From assembly GCF_003254475.1 (NCBI RefSeq), contig NZ_QFYQ01000002.1, positions 310,001 through 374,000 on the forward strand: a DNA stretch of 64,000 nt, given 5' to 3'. This DNA comes from Phenylobacterium soli (lineage in GTDB: Bacteria; Pseudomonadota; Alphaproteobacteria; Caulobacterales; Caulobacteraceae). Below the pieces are notes generated by a model. The model was given only the letters and a program-made list of their open reading frames with translations. It was not told the DNA's origin and searched no databases. Positions within the stretch are counted from its first letter, which is position 1, and each line of letters starts with the position of its first letter. The position numbers were made by a program, and so were the translations under genes. Of the stretch, positions 1-7,735 are shown one piece after another.

Positions 1-426
1 CACGAGGAGGGCGTGCATTTCGAGGAGGCGCTCGAGGCGGTGCGGCGGATGAAGGCGCACGGGCTCGACATCGCCGACCTGAGCCTTGGCCTCAACACGC
101 CCGAGCTGCAGCGGCGGCCGTTCAACGACGTGGCCTTCATGGTCGAGCGCGGGGCGCGGGTGCGCGCCGAGGTCGGCATACCGGTGGGGGTGAGCTGGAA
201 CCTCGGCCTGCCGCAGGTGGCCGACCGGGCCATCCGCGAGGAGAAGATCGATCTGGTGCTGCTCGGCCGGCCGGCGCTCGCCAATCCGCACTGGCCGGTG
301 TGGGCGGCCCGCGAGCTCGGCCGTGAGGACCCCTTCGGCCTGGTGCCGGAAGACTGGGGCTGGTGGCTGCGCAACTTCCGCGGCCACGCCCCCTCGATCG
401 GCTGGCCGGAGCCGGCGGGGGCCTAG
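1..426 (+). CDS. NADH:flavin oxidoreductase (Old Yellow Enzyme family), C-terminal part
   Basis: This frame is open from the first base, so the 5' part lies outside the window; about 141 residues are visible. They cover the last part of an OYE-type TIM barrel: a strand reading ADLSLGLN, the VSWNL strand, and the phosphate-binding end with LVLLGRPALANPHWP, which in this family contacts the FMN phosphate. Family members reduce activated alkenes or related substrates using NAD(P)H and FMN. The substrate cannot be told from this fragment. It converges on the esterase gene with a 4-bp overlap of the stop codons. Confidence 0.85.
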   Translation, partial: HEEGVHFEEALEAVRRMKAHGLDIADLSLGLNTPELQRRPFNDVAFMVERGARVRAEVGIPVGVSWNLGLPQVADRAIREEKIDLVLLGRPALANPHWPVWAARELGREDPFGLVPEDWGWWLRNFRGHAPSIGWPEPAGA

Positions 427-1367
427 GCCAGGCCCTTCTTCAGCGCCGCGCGGGTGTCGCGGGCGGCCTGGCGGGCGACGTCGGACTGGGCCGCCCACTG
501 GAAACCGTGGAAGGCGCCCGGATAGACGTGCAGCTCGGTCGGCACCCCGGCGCGGATCAGGCGGCGGGCGTACTCGAGGTTCTCCTCCACGAAGAGGTCG
601 AGGGCGCCGGTGGCGATGTAGGTCGGCGGCAGGCGCGAGAGGTCGCTCGCGCGGGCGGCGGCGGCGTAGGGCGAGACATCCGGGCCGCCAGGCGCCTGCC
701 CCAGCAGGCTGGTCCAGCCGAAGCGGTTGGCCTGCGGCGTCCAGACGAACTCGCCGACGTAGGGGTGCGGCTCGGCGGCGACGCAGGTGCGGTCGTCGAT
801 CATCGGATAGATGAGGTGCTGGAAGGCGAGCGCGTGCTCGCCCCGGTCGCGCGCGAGGAGCGCGAGGGCCGCGGCCAGGCCGCCGCCGGCGCTCTCGCCC
901 ATCACGCCGACGCGGGCGGGGTCGAAGCCGAGGGCGGAGGCCTCGCCCATGATCCAGGCGAGAGCGGCGTAGCAGTCCTCCACCGCGCCCGGGAAGACGG
1001 TCTCCGGCGCCAGGCGGTAGTTCACCGAGACGATGGCGCAGCCGAGGTCGGCGACCATCGAGCGGTGGGTCGCCTCGTTGCCGCGGGCGTCACCGGCGAC
1101 GTAGCCGCCGCCGTGGATGTGCAGGATGCAGGGCAGCGGGCCGGCGGCGCCGCGGGGGCGGTAGACGAGCACCTCGACGTCCGGCGCGCCGGCCGGGCCC
1201 GGAACGGTGCGGATCTCCTGCTCGGTGGCCTCGAGATCCTTGGGGTTCACCTGGAACATCACCGGCCGGGCGCGCATGGCCGGCAGGGACTGGGCCGAGA
1301 GGTTCAGCGGCGGGATGGTCTCGAGCAGCGGCAGGAGCTGGGGATCGACCAGGTGACGGCTGCTCAT
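423..1367 (-). CDS. alpha/beta hydrolase, hormone-sensitive-lipase-type esterase
   Basis: A 314-residue alpha/beta hydrolase of the HSL (family IV) esterase group. The oxyanion-hole motif HIHGGGYVAGDA and the nucleophile elbow GESAGGG are both present. A late Asp (GALDLFVE) and the His in PGAFHGFQ complete the expected Ser-Asp-His triad. Such enzymes hydrolyse short-chain carboxyl esters in the cytoplasm. The ATG at 1367 is chosen because a GGAG lies upstream of it and family members start close to this point; a longer in-frame reading up to 1442 gives a low-complexity Arg/Ala leader. It is transcribed in the same direction as the TetR gene, 117 bp downstream of it. Confidence 0.88.
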   Translation of the reverse strand: MSSRHLVDPQLLPLLETIPPLNLSAQSLPAMRARPVMFQVNPKDLEATEQEIRTVPGPAGAPDVEVLVYRPRGAAGPLPCILHIHGGGYVAGDARGNEATHRSMVADLGCAIVSVNYRLAPETVFPGAVEDCYAALAWIMGEASALGFDPARVGVMGESAGGGLAAALALLARDRGEHALAFQHLIYPMIDDRTCVAAEPHPYVGEFVWTPQANRFGWTSLLGQAPGGPDVSPYAAAARASDLSRLPPTYIATGALDLFVEENLEYARRLIRAGVPTELHVYPGAFHGFQWAAQSDVARQAARDTRAALKKGLA

Positions 1368-1484
1368 GGCGGGGCGGGCTCCTTCGGGACATCGGGCGGA
1401 ACGTGGGGCGCGCACTGTGGCGGGCGCGAAGCCGGCGGGCAACGGGGCGCGCGGCGGCGCCTTGGACGGGCGGATGCGCGGAGG

Positions 1485-2051
1485 CTAGCCGGCGAGGGTG
1501 CGCGTCATGAGGGCGGCGGCCTGCGGGGTGGTCAGGCCCGCCTCGGCGGTGAGGGTGCGCCAGCTATGATAGCTCATGGCGAGGTCGAGCAGCGGGCCGC
1601 GGTGGGCGGCGAGGCCCTCCGCCAGGGCGGCGCGGTAGGCGCTCATCGGCGGGCCGAAGCGCAGGTCGGCGATCTCGCGCGTCAGGACATGGTGCTCGGC
1701 GTCGCGCAGGACGCAGGCGGTGAGCTGGGCGTTGCGCTCATACCAGCCGTAGAGGCGCGACAGCCCCTCCTCCAGCCGGGCGGCGCCGGGGGCGAGCGCC
1801 AGGAGCGGCTCCAGCGCCGGCAGCGGGTCGCGCTCGAACGCCAGGCCCGAGCAGGCCATGGCCAGGGCCCGGTCGTCCGGGAAGTGGGCGTAGAAGGTCT
1901 GGCGCTGAACCCCGGCGCGGTCGGCGATCATGCTGATGGTGGTGGCCGCCGGCCCGACGGTGCTGTGCAGGTCCACGGCCGCCTCGACGATGCGACGGCG
2001 GGTGTCGGCCTGCTGCTCGGCGCGCTTCTTGAGGGTGTAGCTGCGGGCCAT
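1485..2051 (-). CDS. TetR/AcrR-family transcriptional regulator
   Basis: A 188-residue TetR-type repressor. The N-terminal helix-turn-helix is seen around residues 18-62 (RRRIVEAAVDL, then ISMIADRAGV and QTFYAHFPD, the usual recognition helix and following helix). The remainder is a helical ligand-binding domain with no recognisable ligand signature. It is divergent from the MBL-fold hydrolase gene, with 156 bp between the two starts. A palindrome in that gap is the natural operator, so autoregulation and control of the hydrolase are likely but inferred. Confidence 0.88.
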   Translation of the reverse strand: MARSYTLKKRAEQQADTRRRIVEAAVDLHSTVGPAATTISMIADRAGVQRQTFYAHFPDDRALAMACSGLAFERDPLPALEPLLALAPGAARLEEGLSRLYGWYERNAQLTACVLRDAEHHVLTREIADLRFGPPMSAYRAALAEGLAAHRGPLLDLAMSYHSWRTLTAEAGLTTPQAAALMTRTLAG

Positions 2052-2072
2052 CGGAATTAATTTCACCACACA

Positions 2073-2098
2073 CGCACGTCCATTGATATTGACGTGCG
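2073..2098. promoter_or_regulatory. palindromic operator candidate for the divergent TetR regulator
   Basis: Perfect 8-bp arms, cgcacgtc at 2073-2080 and gacgtgcg at 2091-2098, are separated by a 10-bp AT-rich spacer. The element sits 22 bp upstream of the TetR start and 110 bp upstream of the MBL hydrolase start. Size, symmetry and placement match TetR-family operators. Binding is inferred. Confidence 0.6.
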
Positions 2099-2207
2099 CT
2101 CCAGAATTCAATAGACGCCGATGTATAGTGATTTTCCGCGTCCAGCAACGCCGGGACCCCGTCCGCGGCGAACACCTCCTTCTGGCCTCAACACCCCGGA
2201 GCCTTCC

Positions 2208-2969
2208 ATGGACACCCGCCTGACCGAGATCGCCGACGGCGTCTTCCGCTTCTCGACCTTCGTGCCGGAGATCGACGCCCCCGCCGGCCTGACCTTCAAC
2301 CAGTTTCTCGTGCTCGGCGAGGAGCCCCTGCTGTTCCACACCGGGCTGCGGCGCATGTTCCCGGCGCTGCGCGAGGCGGTGGGGCGGGTGATCGCGCCCG
2401 AGCGGCTGCGCTGGATCACCTTCGGCCACTTCGAGGCCGACGAGTGCGGCGCGATGAACGAGTGGCTGGCGACGGCGCCGGACGCCCTGGTGGCGCACGG
2501 CCACACCGCCTGCAACGTGTCGCTGAACGACGTCGCCGACCGCATGCCGCGGGCGCTCGACGACGGCGGGACGATCGAGCTCGGGAACGGCAAGCGCGTC
2601 CGCTACATCGACACCCCGCACACGCCGCACGGCTGGGAGGCCGGGGTGCTGTTCGAGGAATCCACCGGCACGCTGATGTGCGGCGACCTGTTCACCCAGC
2701 ACGGCGACCGCGCGGCCCTGACCGAGGGCGACATCGTCGGCCCGGCGATCGCCTCGGAGGACATCGTCGGCTACTCGGCCCTGAACCCGGACATGGGGGC
2801 GACGATCCGGCGGCTGGCGGCGCTGAAGCCGACGACGCTGGCCCTGATGCACGGCCCGGCGTTCCGCGGCGACGGCGCGGCGGCGCTGCTGGCCCTGGGC
2901 GAGGACTACGACCGGCGGGCGGCGGCGCGCTGGGAGGCGCGGGGCCGCGTCGCCGAGCGGGCGGCCTAG
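2208..2969 (+). CDS. MBL-fold metallo-hydrolase (flavodiiron/ODP-like)
   Basis: A 253-residue metallo-beta-lactamase-fold protein. Metal-ligand motifs are visible: HFEADECG, resembling the HxExD of flavodiiron/ODP-type members, then AHGHTA, the Asp in MCGDLFTQ and a late LMHGPAF. The flavodoxin domain of full flavodiiron proteins is absent, so it is a stand-alone hydrolase-fold protein, possibly diiron. The ATG at 2208 is preferred over an upstream one at 2121 because the extra 29 residues are Pro/Arg-rich and unlike the family. It is divergent from the TetR gene and overlaps the acyl-CoA synthetase gene by 4 bp at the 3' ends. Confidence 0.82.
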   Translation: MDTRLTEIADGVFRFSTFVPEIDAPAGLTFNQFLVLGEEPLLFHTGLRRMFPALREAVGRVIAPERLRWITFGHFEADECGAMNEWLATAPDALVAHGHTACNVSLNDVADRMPRALDDGGTIELGNGKRVRYIDTPHTPHGWEAGVLFEESTGTLMCGDLFTQHGDRAALTEGDIVGPAIASEDIVGYSALNPDMGATIRRLAALKPTTLALMHGPAFRGDGAAALLALGEDYDRRAAARWEARGRVAERAA

Positions 2970-4753
2970 AGCTTCACCAGGCCGCCGGCGATCTTCTCGT
3001 AGCCGAGCTTCGTCAGCTTCACGTAGCCCTTCTTCGGGTCGTGGAAGTAGAGCGGTCCCTTGATCTTCGCCGGATCGTAGCCGTCGGCGATGAGGTCCAT
3101 CTTGCGCAGCTTGAAGGTGCCGGTGGTCTCCATCGCCGGCAGGATGCGCACGAACAGCGGCTGGGCGAAGGGCGGCAGCTCGCGCCCGACCGCCTCGCCG
3201 AAGGCCTTGATGTCGAACTCGGGCCCGACCACCAGGGCGGCCATGCCGGCGCGGCCCTCGGCGCCGGAGACGGCGACGCCGTAGACGTTGGCTTCGCGCA
3301 CCCCAGGGATCGCCTGGACGCGCTCGGCGACCTCGTTGGTGGAGACGTTCTCGCCTTTCCAGCGGAAGGTGTCGCCGATGCGGTCGACGAAATAGAGGTA
3401 GCCGTCGGCGTCCTGGCGCATGAGGTCGCCGGTGGCGAAGAAGGCGTCGCCCTTCTCGAAGACGTCGCGCAGGACTTTCTTCTCGGAGGCGGCCTTGTCG
3501 ACGTAGCCGGCGTATTCGGCCCGGGCGTCGCCGCCGATCCGGCCGACGCATTCGCCGATCTCGCCGGGCCGGGCCTCGATGCAGAAGCCGTCGGTCCCGC
3601 GGACCGGCGCCTCGGCCTCGACGTCGAACTGGACGAGGCGGATGTTGAAGCGGCTGCGCAGCCACTTGGGCGCGCGGCCGACGGCGCCCTCGCGGCCGTC
3701 GAAGTTGAACAGCGAGACGTTGCCCTCGGTGGAGCCGTAGAACTCCAGGATGTCCGGGATGCGGAAGCGCTGCTTCATCACCGGCCAGATGTCGGGCCGA
3801 AGGCCGTTGCCGAACGCCAGGCGGATCTTGTGGCGGGTCTCGTCCTCGACGCTCGGGTGGTTGACGAGGTAGCGGCAGAGCTCGCCGATGTAGACGAACA
3901 TGGTGCAGCCCTCGGCCACCACCTCCTCCCAGAAGTGGCCGGCGGAGAAGCGCTTCCTGAGCACCACCGAGCCGCCGTTGAGCAGGGCCGCGCCCAGGGC
4001 GCAGAGGCCGCCGGTGGCGTGGTAGAGCGGCAGGGCGACGTAGATCCGGTCTGAGGCGCGGGCGTCGGTCGCGCCGGCGAAGCCGCGCATGTAGAGCTGC
4101 GCCCGCACGTGGGTGATGCGCGCCGCCTTGGGCAGGCCCGTCGTGCCCGAGGTGAAGATGAAGAGGGCCGTGTCGCGGGCCTTCATGTCCTCGCGGACGA
4201 TGCGGTCGGGCGGCAGCTGGCTGCAGCTCTTCAGCGCCTGCAGGAGGTCGCGCTGGTCGCCGTGGGCGGGGCCGAGCACCCACTGCTGGAGCGGCTTCTC
4301 CACCAGGGCCTTGGCGGCCTCGAAGACCGGCGAGGTCTCGGCGTCGACGATGACGTGGGCGGCGCCGGAGATGTTGAGGCAGTGGGCGAGCGGGGCGCCG
4401 GCGAGCTGGTTGTTGATCAGGGCGGTGACGACGCCGATCTTCGACAGGCCGTACCAGATGCAGAAGTACTCGAGCCGGTTGGGCATGAAGAGCGCCACCA
4501 CCTGGCCGCGGCGCAGGTTCTGGCCCTTGCCCCAGTGGGCGAAGCGGTTGGCGATGGCGTCCATCTCGCCATAGGTGAGGGTGCGCCCCTCGAAGCTGAG
4601 CGCCGGGCGCTCGCGCCACCTGTCGACCGCGGCCTGCAGGTCGTCGCAGATCAGGTTGGGCGAGTCGGACGCGATGGACTTCACACGGCCGAGCGTGCGG
4701 GTCAGGCCGCGCAGGAAGCGCCACTCCCGCTGGAGCCTGGCCTTGAACCTCAT
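2966..4753 (-). CDS. FATP-type long/very-long-chain acyl-CoA synthetase
   Basis: A 595-residue AMP-forming enzyme that activates fatty acids to acyl-CoA, probably coupled to uptake at the inner membrane. The ATP/AMP signature IFTSGTTGLPK is near residue 200, and the adenylate-binding FYGSTEGN near residue 345. The C-terminal hinge and subdomain motif DRIGDTFRWKGENVST is characteristic of the FATP/very-long-chain branch rather than classical FadD. Length fits that branch. It appears monocistronic and faces a 396-bp upstream gap shared with the next divergent gene. Confidence 0.9.
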   Translation of the reverse strand: MRFKARLQREWRFLRGLTRTLGRVKSIASDSPNLICDDLQAAVDRWRERPALSFEGRTLTYGEMDAIANRFAHWGKGQNLRRGQVVALFMPNRLEYFCIWYGLSKIGVVTALINNQLAGAPLAHCLNISGAAHVIVDAETSPVFEAAKALVEKPLQQWVLGPAHGDQRDLLQALKSCSQLPPDRIVREDMKARDTALFIFTSGTTGLPKAARITHVRAQLYMRGFAGATDARASDRIYVALPLYHATGGLCALGAALLNGGSVVLRKRFSAGHFWEEVVAEGCTMFVYIGELCRYLVNHPSVEDETRHKIRLAFGNGLRPDIWPVMKQRFRIPDILEFYGSTEGNVSLFNFDGREGAVGRAPKWLRSRFNIRLVQFDVEAEAPVRGTDGFCIEARPGEIGECVGRIGGDARAEYAGYVDKAASEKKVLRDVFEKGDAFFATGDLMRQDADGYLYFVDRIGDTFRWKGENVSTNEVAERVQAIPGVREANVYGVAVSGAEGRAGMAALVVGPEFDIKAFGEAVGRELPPFAQPLFVRILPAMETTGTFKLRKMDLIADGYDPAKIKGPLYFHDPKKGYVKLTKLGYEKIAGGLVKL

Positions 4754-5149
4754 CCCATCCTCCGACCTGGACCCGAGCTTGGCGGCGCGGAGCGTCGGCG
4801 GTCAAGCCGAGCTGCGCCACGCCTTTGGTCACACCCACCGGGACGCAGGGCCACAGAGCACTGGAGGAGCAACCGTAAGGTTAATGGCGGGGCGGCGGCG
4901 GCCTGCAGGCGGGACCGTAGAATAAGGCAGGAAATCGGCAGGCTTCGCCAGAATTTCGCCGCGACCGGAACAGTCGACAGTCCTTCTTGATTGTATTTGC
5001 GCAATAACACCCGCGGACTGCGGGGCGACTGTCGGAAAATCTTCGCTATAGATCCCCTCCCCGCCCAAGCCAGGCTTGTATAAGTGCGGAACCCTCTGCC
5101 TGCCTGACCGTTTGAGCTTGAGCGACATTATCCTTGGAGGGACATCCGA
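4754..5149. other. intergenic region with divergent promoters, no gene seen
   Basis: 396 bp between divergent starts. I see no convincing coding frame. It contains an 8-bp inverted repeat, cgacagtc at 4975-4982 and gactgtcg at 5027-5034. A GCTATAGATC box at 5045-5054 resembles the Caulobacter-type -10 element, about 95 bp before the start at 5150. The gene at 5150 has a clear GGAGG at 5136-5140. Promoter assignments are weak. Confidence 0.4.
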
Positions 5150-6028
5150 ATGTCCGTTGACTACACCCGGACGAGCGGCGCCGACGCTGCCGACTCCGAC
5201 ACCACCATGTTCCCTGGCACCCCGATCTGGGAGCGCGGCGGCAAGCGCCGCGGCGCCGCCCGCGCCCGCCGCGTGGCCAGCGACCCGGTGACCAGCAAGC
5301 CCGCTACCGGCGATGCGATGGGCGACACGATGGGCGACAGGGCCACCACGGGCCGCGCCCGCACGCTGCGCGAAGACGAGGTGCTGCCCAACGACGCGCC
5401 GTTCGTGGCGCCGCGGACCACGGTGCGACGCGAGCGCTCCATGGCCCCGATGGCGATCGGCGGCGGCCTGATCGCCCTGGCCGCCCTGGCCGCGGCCGGC
5501 TGGTACGCCACGCGTCCGAACGACACCACCCTGACGCCCGGCGGCGCCCCGGCCACCGCGATCGCGACCGCGCCTGAGGCGACCGGCGCCAACACCAGCG
5601 CCTCGACGACCATGGCCGCGACGACCCCGCCGGCCAGCGCCGCGGCCCAGGCGGCCATGACGCCCTCGACGACGCCCTCGGCGCCGGCGGCGGCGGCCAC
5701 CACCACGACCACCCGGACCACGACGACGCGGACGGCGCCGGTGCGCACGCACAGCGCCACCGCCCGCAGCACCGCCAGCCCCGAGCGCTCTGTGACCGCG
5801 CCCAGCGCCACCGGCGCCGGCGTCAACACCAGCGTCACGGCCGCGCCGATGACGGCGACCCCGCCGGCTCCGGTCACCAGCGCTCCCGTGACCAGCGCTC
5901 CCGTGACCAGCGCTCCGGGCGCCAGCACGCCGCCGGTCGCGACCACCACGCCGCCGGTCGACGCGGCGCCGGATGCGGCCACCACGGCGAGCCCGCCGGC
6001 CGCCGCGGCCACCACCCCGCCGCAGTAA
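5150..6028 (+). CDS. Ala/Thr/Pro-rich single-pass membrane protein, unknown function
   Basis: A 292-residue protein that I do not recognise. Residues 1-98 form a charged, probably cytoplasmic N-terminus. One transmembrane helix lies at about 99-120 (GGGLIALAALAAAGWYA). The rest, 125-292, is low-complexity Ala/Thr/Pro/Ser and is probably disordered in the periplasm. Three 15-bp tandem units encode TSAPV repeats near the end. The start is well supported by GGAGG nine bases upstream. A strong terminator follows, so the gene is a single transcription unit. The antisense frame is also open, but only as a result of the skewed composition. Confidence 0.7.
   Translation: MSVDYTRTSGADAADSDTTMFPGTPIWERGGKRRGAARARRVASDPVTSKPATGDAMGDTMGDRATTGRARTLREDEVLPNDAPFVAPRTTVRRERSMAPMAIGGGLIALAALAAAGWYATRPNDTTLTPGGAPATAIATAPEATGANTSASTTMAATTPPASAAAQAAMTPSTTPSAPAAAATTTTTRTTTTRTAPVRTHSATARSTASPERSVTAPSATGAGVNTSVTAAPMTATPPAPVTSAPVTSAPVTSAPGASTPPVATTTPPVDAAPDAATTASPPAAAATTPPQ
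5873..5917 (+). repeat. three tandem 15-bp units in coding sequence
   Basis: The unit gtgaccagcgctccc occurs three times in a row with one substitution in the first copy and one at the end of the last. It encodes the V-T-S-A-P repeat of the low-complexity periplasmic tail. It is a candidate site for copy-number slippage between strains. Confidence 0.85.
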
Positions 6029-6051
6029 GCTGAGGCTGGGCCAGAACGCGG

Positions 6052-6087
6052 AAAAGGGCGGCCTTTGCGGAGGCCGCCCTTTTCTTT
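6052..6087 (+). terminator. strong rho-independent terminator
   Basis: A perfect 13-bp stem (aaaagggcggcct at 6052-6064 with its complement at 6071-6083) has a 6-nt loop and ends in a T-rich tract. It lies 24 bp after the stop of the Ala/Thr-rich protein. The A-run at the 5' arm could also allow termination from the other strand. Confidence 0.9.
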
Positions 6088-6194
6088 GCGCGTCATTTGA
6101 CTTGCCCAATGCGCGCCCGTGTCGCATCGCAGGCGCGGGCCGATTTTCGTATCTGCGGCCCCTGTCCGTTGCGTATCGAAGGGGCCGCCCGATC

Positions 6195-6404
6195 ATGGTC
6201 AGCAAGAAGGATCTCGCCGAGTGGAGCTCGGCCGCCATGGTGTTCATTTCCGGCGGCATGGCGGGACACTACGCTTCGCTGGGCATGAGCCAGGCGCAGT
6301 GGGTCGGCGCGGCGGCGGCCGTGCTGGGCTCGGTCACCGTGGCGGTGGCCGTGCGGGTCTGGCCGGCGCCGGTCAAGGCCAAGGTCAAGCAGACCCGCGA
6401 CTAA
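6195..6404 (+). CDS. small membrane protein, unknown function
   Basis: A 69-residue protein starting MVSKKDLAEW, with two predicted membrane segments: about residues 12-28, and 37-56 (WVGAAAAVLGSVTVAVAVRVW). It ends in a short basic tail. The start at 6195 is chosen because the longer upstream reading passes through the terminator of the preceding gene. It is convergent with the pentapeptide-repeat gene, overlapping 4 bp at the stop codons. I do not recognise a family. Confidence 0.6.
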   Translation: MVSKKDLAEWSSAAMVFISGGMAGHYASLGMSQAQWVGAAAAVLGSVTVAVAVRVWPAPVKAKVKQTRD

Positions 6405-7150
6405 TCCGGGCTGACGTCGACACCGAGCCCGGCGAGCAGCACGTGCTGCTGGGCGGCGGTGATCTTCATTCCCGAAAAGCTGTGAAGGGCGTTCAGGTCG
6501 AGGCCTGAGAGCTCGGCGCCGCGCAGGTCGGCCCCGGCGAGCTTCGCGCCCGCGGTCAGGGCCTGGAAGAGGTCGACCCCGGTGAGGTCGGCGTTCTCGA
6601 AATCCGCGCCCTGCAGGTCCGCCTCGCGCAGCGAGCAGCCGGCCAGTTCGCAGCCGTTCAGCCGCGCCTCGGAGAGGTCGGCGAGCTCGAGGTTGCAGTC
6701 CTTGAAGCGGGCGGCGGCGCGCACCTGCTTGCCGAAGGCGCGGGCGAAGTCGGCCCGGTGGAAGCGCGCGCCGCGCAGATTGCAGCCCTCGAAGGCGACG
6801 TTCCACAGGCTGGAGCGGTCGATGTCGGCGAAGGAGAGGTCGCAGGCGACGAAGCGCGCCTCGTCGATATGCGAGAAGGCGAAGTCGACGCCCGAATGGC
6901 TGTCCGGATCAGCGAAGGAGCAGCGCTCGAACACCGCCTCGCGCAGGTCGGCGTGGGCGAAGCGGCAGCGCACCAGCCGGCAGCCGGTGAACCGCGCGCC
7001 CTGGAAGATGACCGAGGAGAGCTGGGCGTCGGTCAGGGTGCAGTCGGACAGGGCGATGTCGGAGAGGTCGCGCTCGGCGAAGTCGACGGCCGACAGGTCG
7101 AGGCCGGCATAGACCCCGCCGGGCCTGAGCGCCGGTGCTGGGGAGAGCAT
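6401..7150 (-). CDS. pentapeptide-repeat protein
   Basis: A 249-residue protein made almost entirely of A(D/N)LXX-type pentapeptides, such as FAHAD, LREAD, LQGAD, FENAD, LTGVD, LAGAD and LRGAE. These predict a right-handed quadrilateral beta helix over roughly residues 15-225, ending in a short helical cap. There is no signal peptide, so it is probably cytoplasmic. Some relatives protect DNA gyrase by mimicking DNA, but nothing here shows that role. Two small genes lie directly upstream on the same strand. Confidence 0.85.
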   Translation of the reverse strand: MLSPAPALRPGGVYAGLDLSAVDFAERDLSDIALSDCTLTDAQLSSVIFQGARFTGCRLVRCRFAHADLREAVFERCSFADPDSHSGVDFAFSHIDEARFVACDLSFADIDRSSLWNVAFEGCNLRGARFHRADFARAFGKQVRAAARFKDCNLELADLSEARLNGCELAGCSLREADLQGADFENADLTGVDLFQALTAGAKLAGADLRGAELSGLDLNALHSFSGMKITAAQQHVLLAGLGVDVSPD

Positions 7151-7167
7151 GGACGCGTCCGCTGCGG

Positions 7168-7416
7168 CTAGGCCCGCTTACCGACCGCGGTGGAGGCCAG
7201 GCCGATGGTCTCCACCGTCCAGAGCACGAGCCCGTCGGCGTCGGCGACCGTGACCAGGATGTTCGGCTTGTCCCAGAAGCTGTCGCTCTCGTCGACGAGC
7301 ATCCGGCCGAGGAGCTCCATGGCATTGCGTCGGGCCGACTTGAGATCGGGGAGGCTAGTGCCTTCGCGGTCCGGGAATTCGTCGCCGTAGCTGATGTGGA
7401 AGAAATATCTCTTCAT
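7168..7416 (-). CDS. DUF6894-like small protein
   Basis: An 82-residue protein beginning MKRYFFHISYGDEFPDREG, the hallmark of the short alphaproteobacterial DUF6894 proteins. They start with a Phe/Tyr-rich strand followed by a D-x-E-G turn and a helix (LKSARRNAMELLGRML). The function of the family is not known. The start at 7416 matches that conserved opening. It sits 17 bp upstream of the pentapeptide-repeat gene on the same strand. Confidence 0.75.
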   Translation of the reverse strand: MKRYFFHISYGDEFPDREGTSLPDLKSARRNAMELLGRMLVDESDSFWDKPNILVTVADADGLVLWTVETIGLASTAVGKRA

Positions 7417-7435
7417 GCTGTCGTCACCAACACCC

Positions 7436-7603
7436 TCAGGCCGCCTCGGGGTCCCGGTCGTTCGCCGGAGGCGGCTGCCGCTGGTCGACCATGTCGCGGT
7501 GGGCCCGCGCGACGACCTCGCCGCGAGCGAGGTCCATGGCGGCTCGGTCGGCCCGCGCGTCGAAGCTCGGGTGGCTGGCGATGGGATGAATCTTGTCGGA
7601 CAT
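7436..7603 (-). CDS. small hypothetical protein
   Basis: A possible 55-residue protein starting MSDKIHPIAS, with a helical middle rich in Ala/Arg/Asp and a Pro-rich end. It lies 19 bp upstream of the DUF6894 gene on the same strand, in an otherwise unassigned stretch. No family is recognised, and small size keeps confidence low. A longer in-frame reading to 7681 has weaker N-terminal composition. Confidence 0.45.
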   Translation of the reverse strand: MSDKIHPIASHPSFDARADRAAMDLARGEVVARAHRDMVDQRQPPPANDRDPEAA

Positions 7604-7735
7604 GGAAACTGCCTGTGCAGGCGGGAGCACGGGAGTCTCTCTGCCATCGGCGCCTGATCGCATCGGCCGATGATGCCCCATCCTAGACCCATAGGCGCCT
7701 GGCCGCCAGTGCGGCGCGACGCGGCCCCGCCGTCC

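Noticed and set aside
1485..4838. 1,117-codon minus-strand frame
   Set aside because: Its end is the TetR gene; the rest is an Arg/Pro-rich shadow of the acyl-CoA synthetase and of the MBL gene.
4829..6259. 476-codon minus-strand frame over the Ala/Thr-rich gene
   Set aside because: Arg/Gly low complexity with no start site. The opposite frame has a clear ribosome site and a terminator after it.
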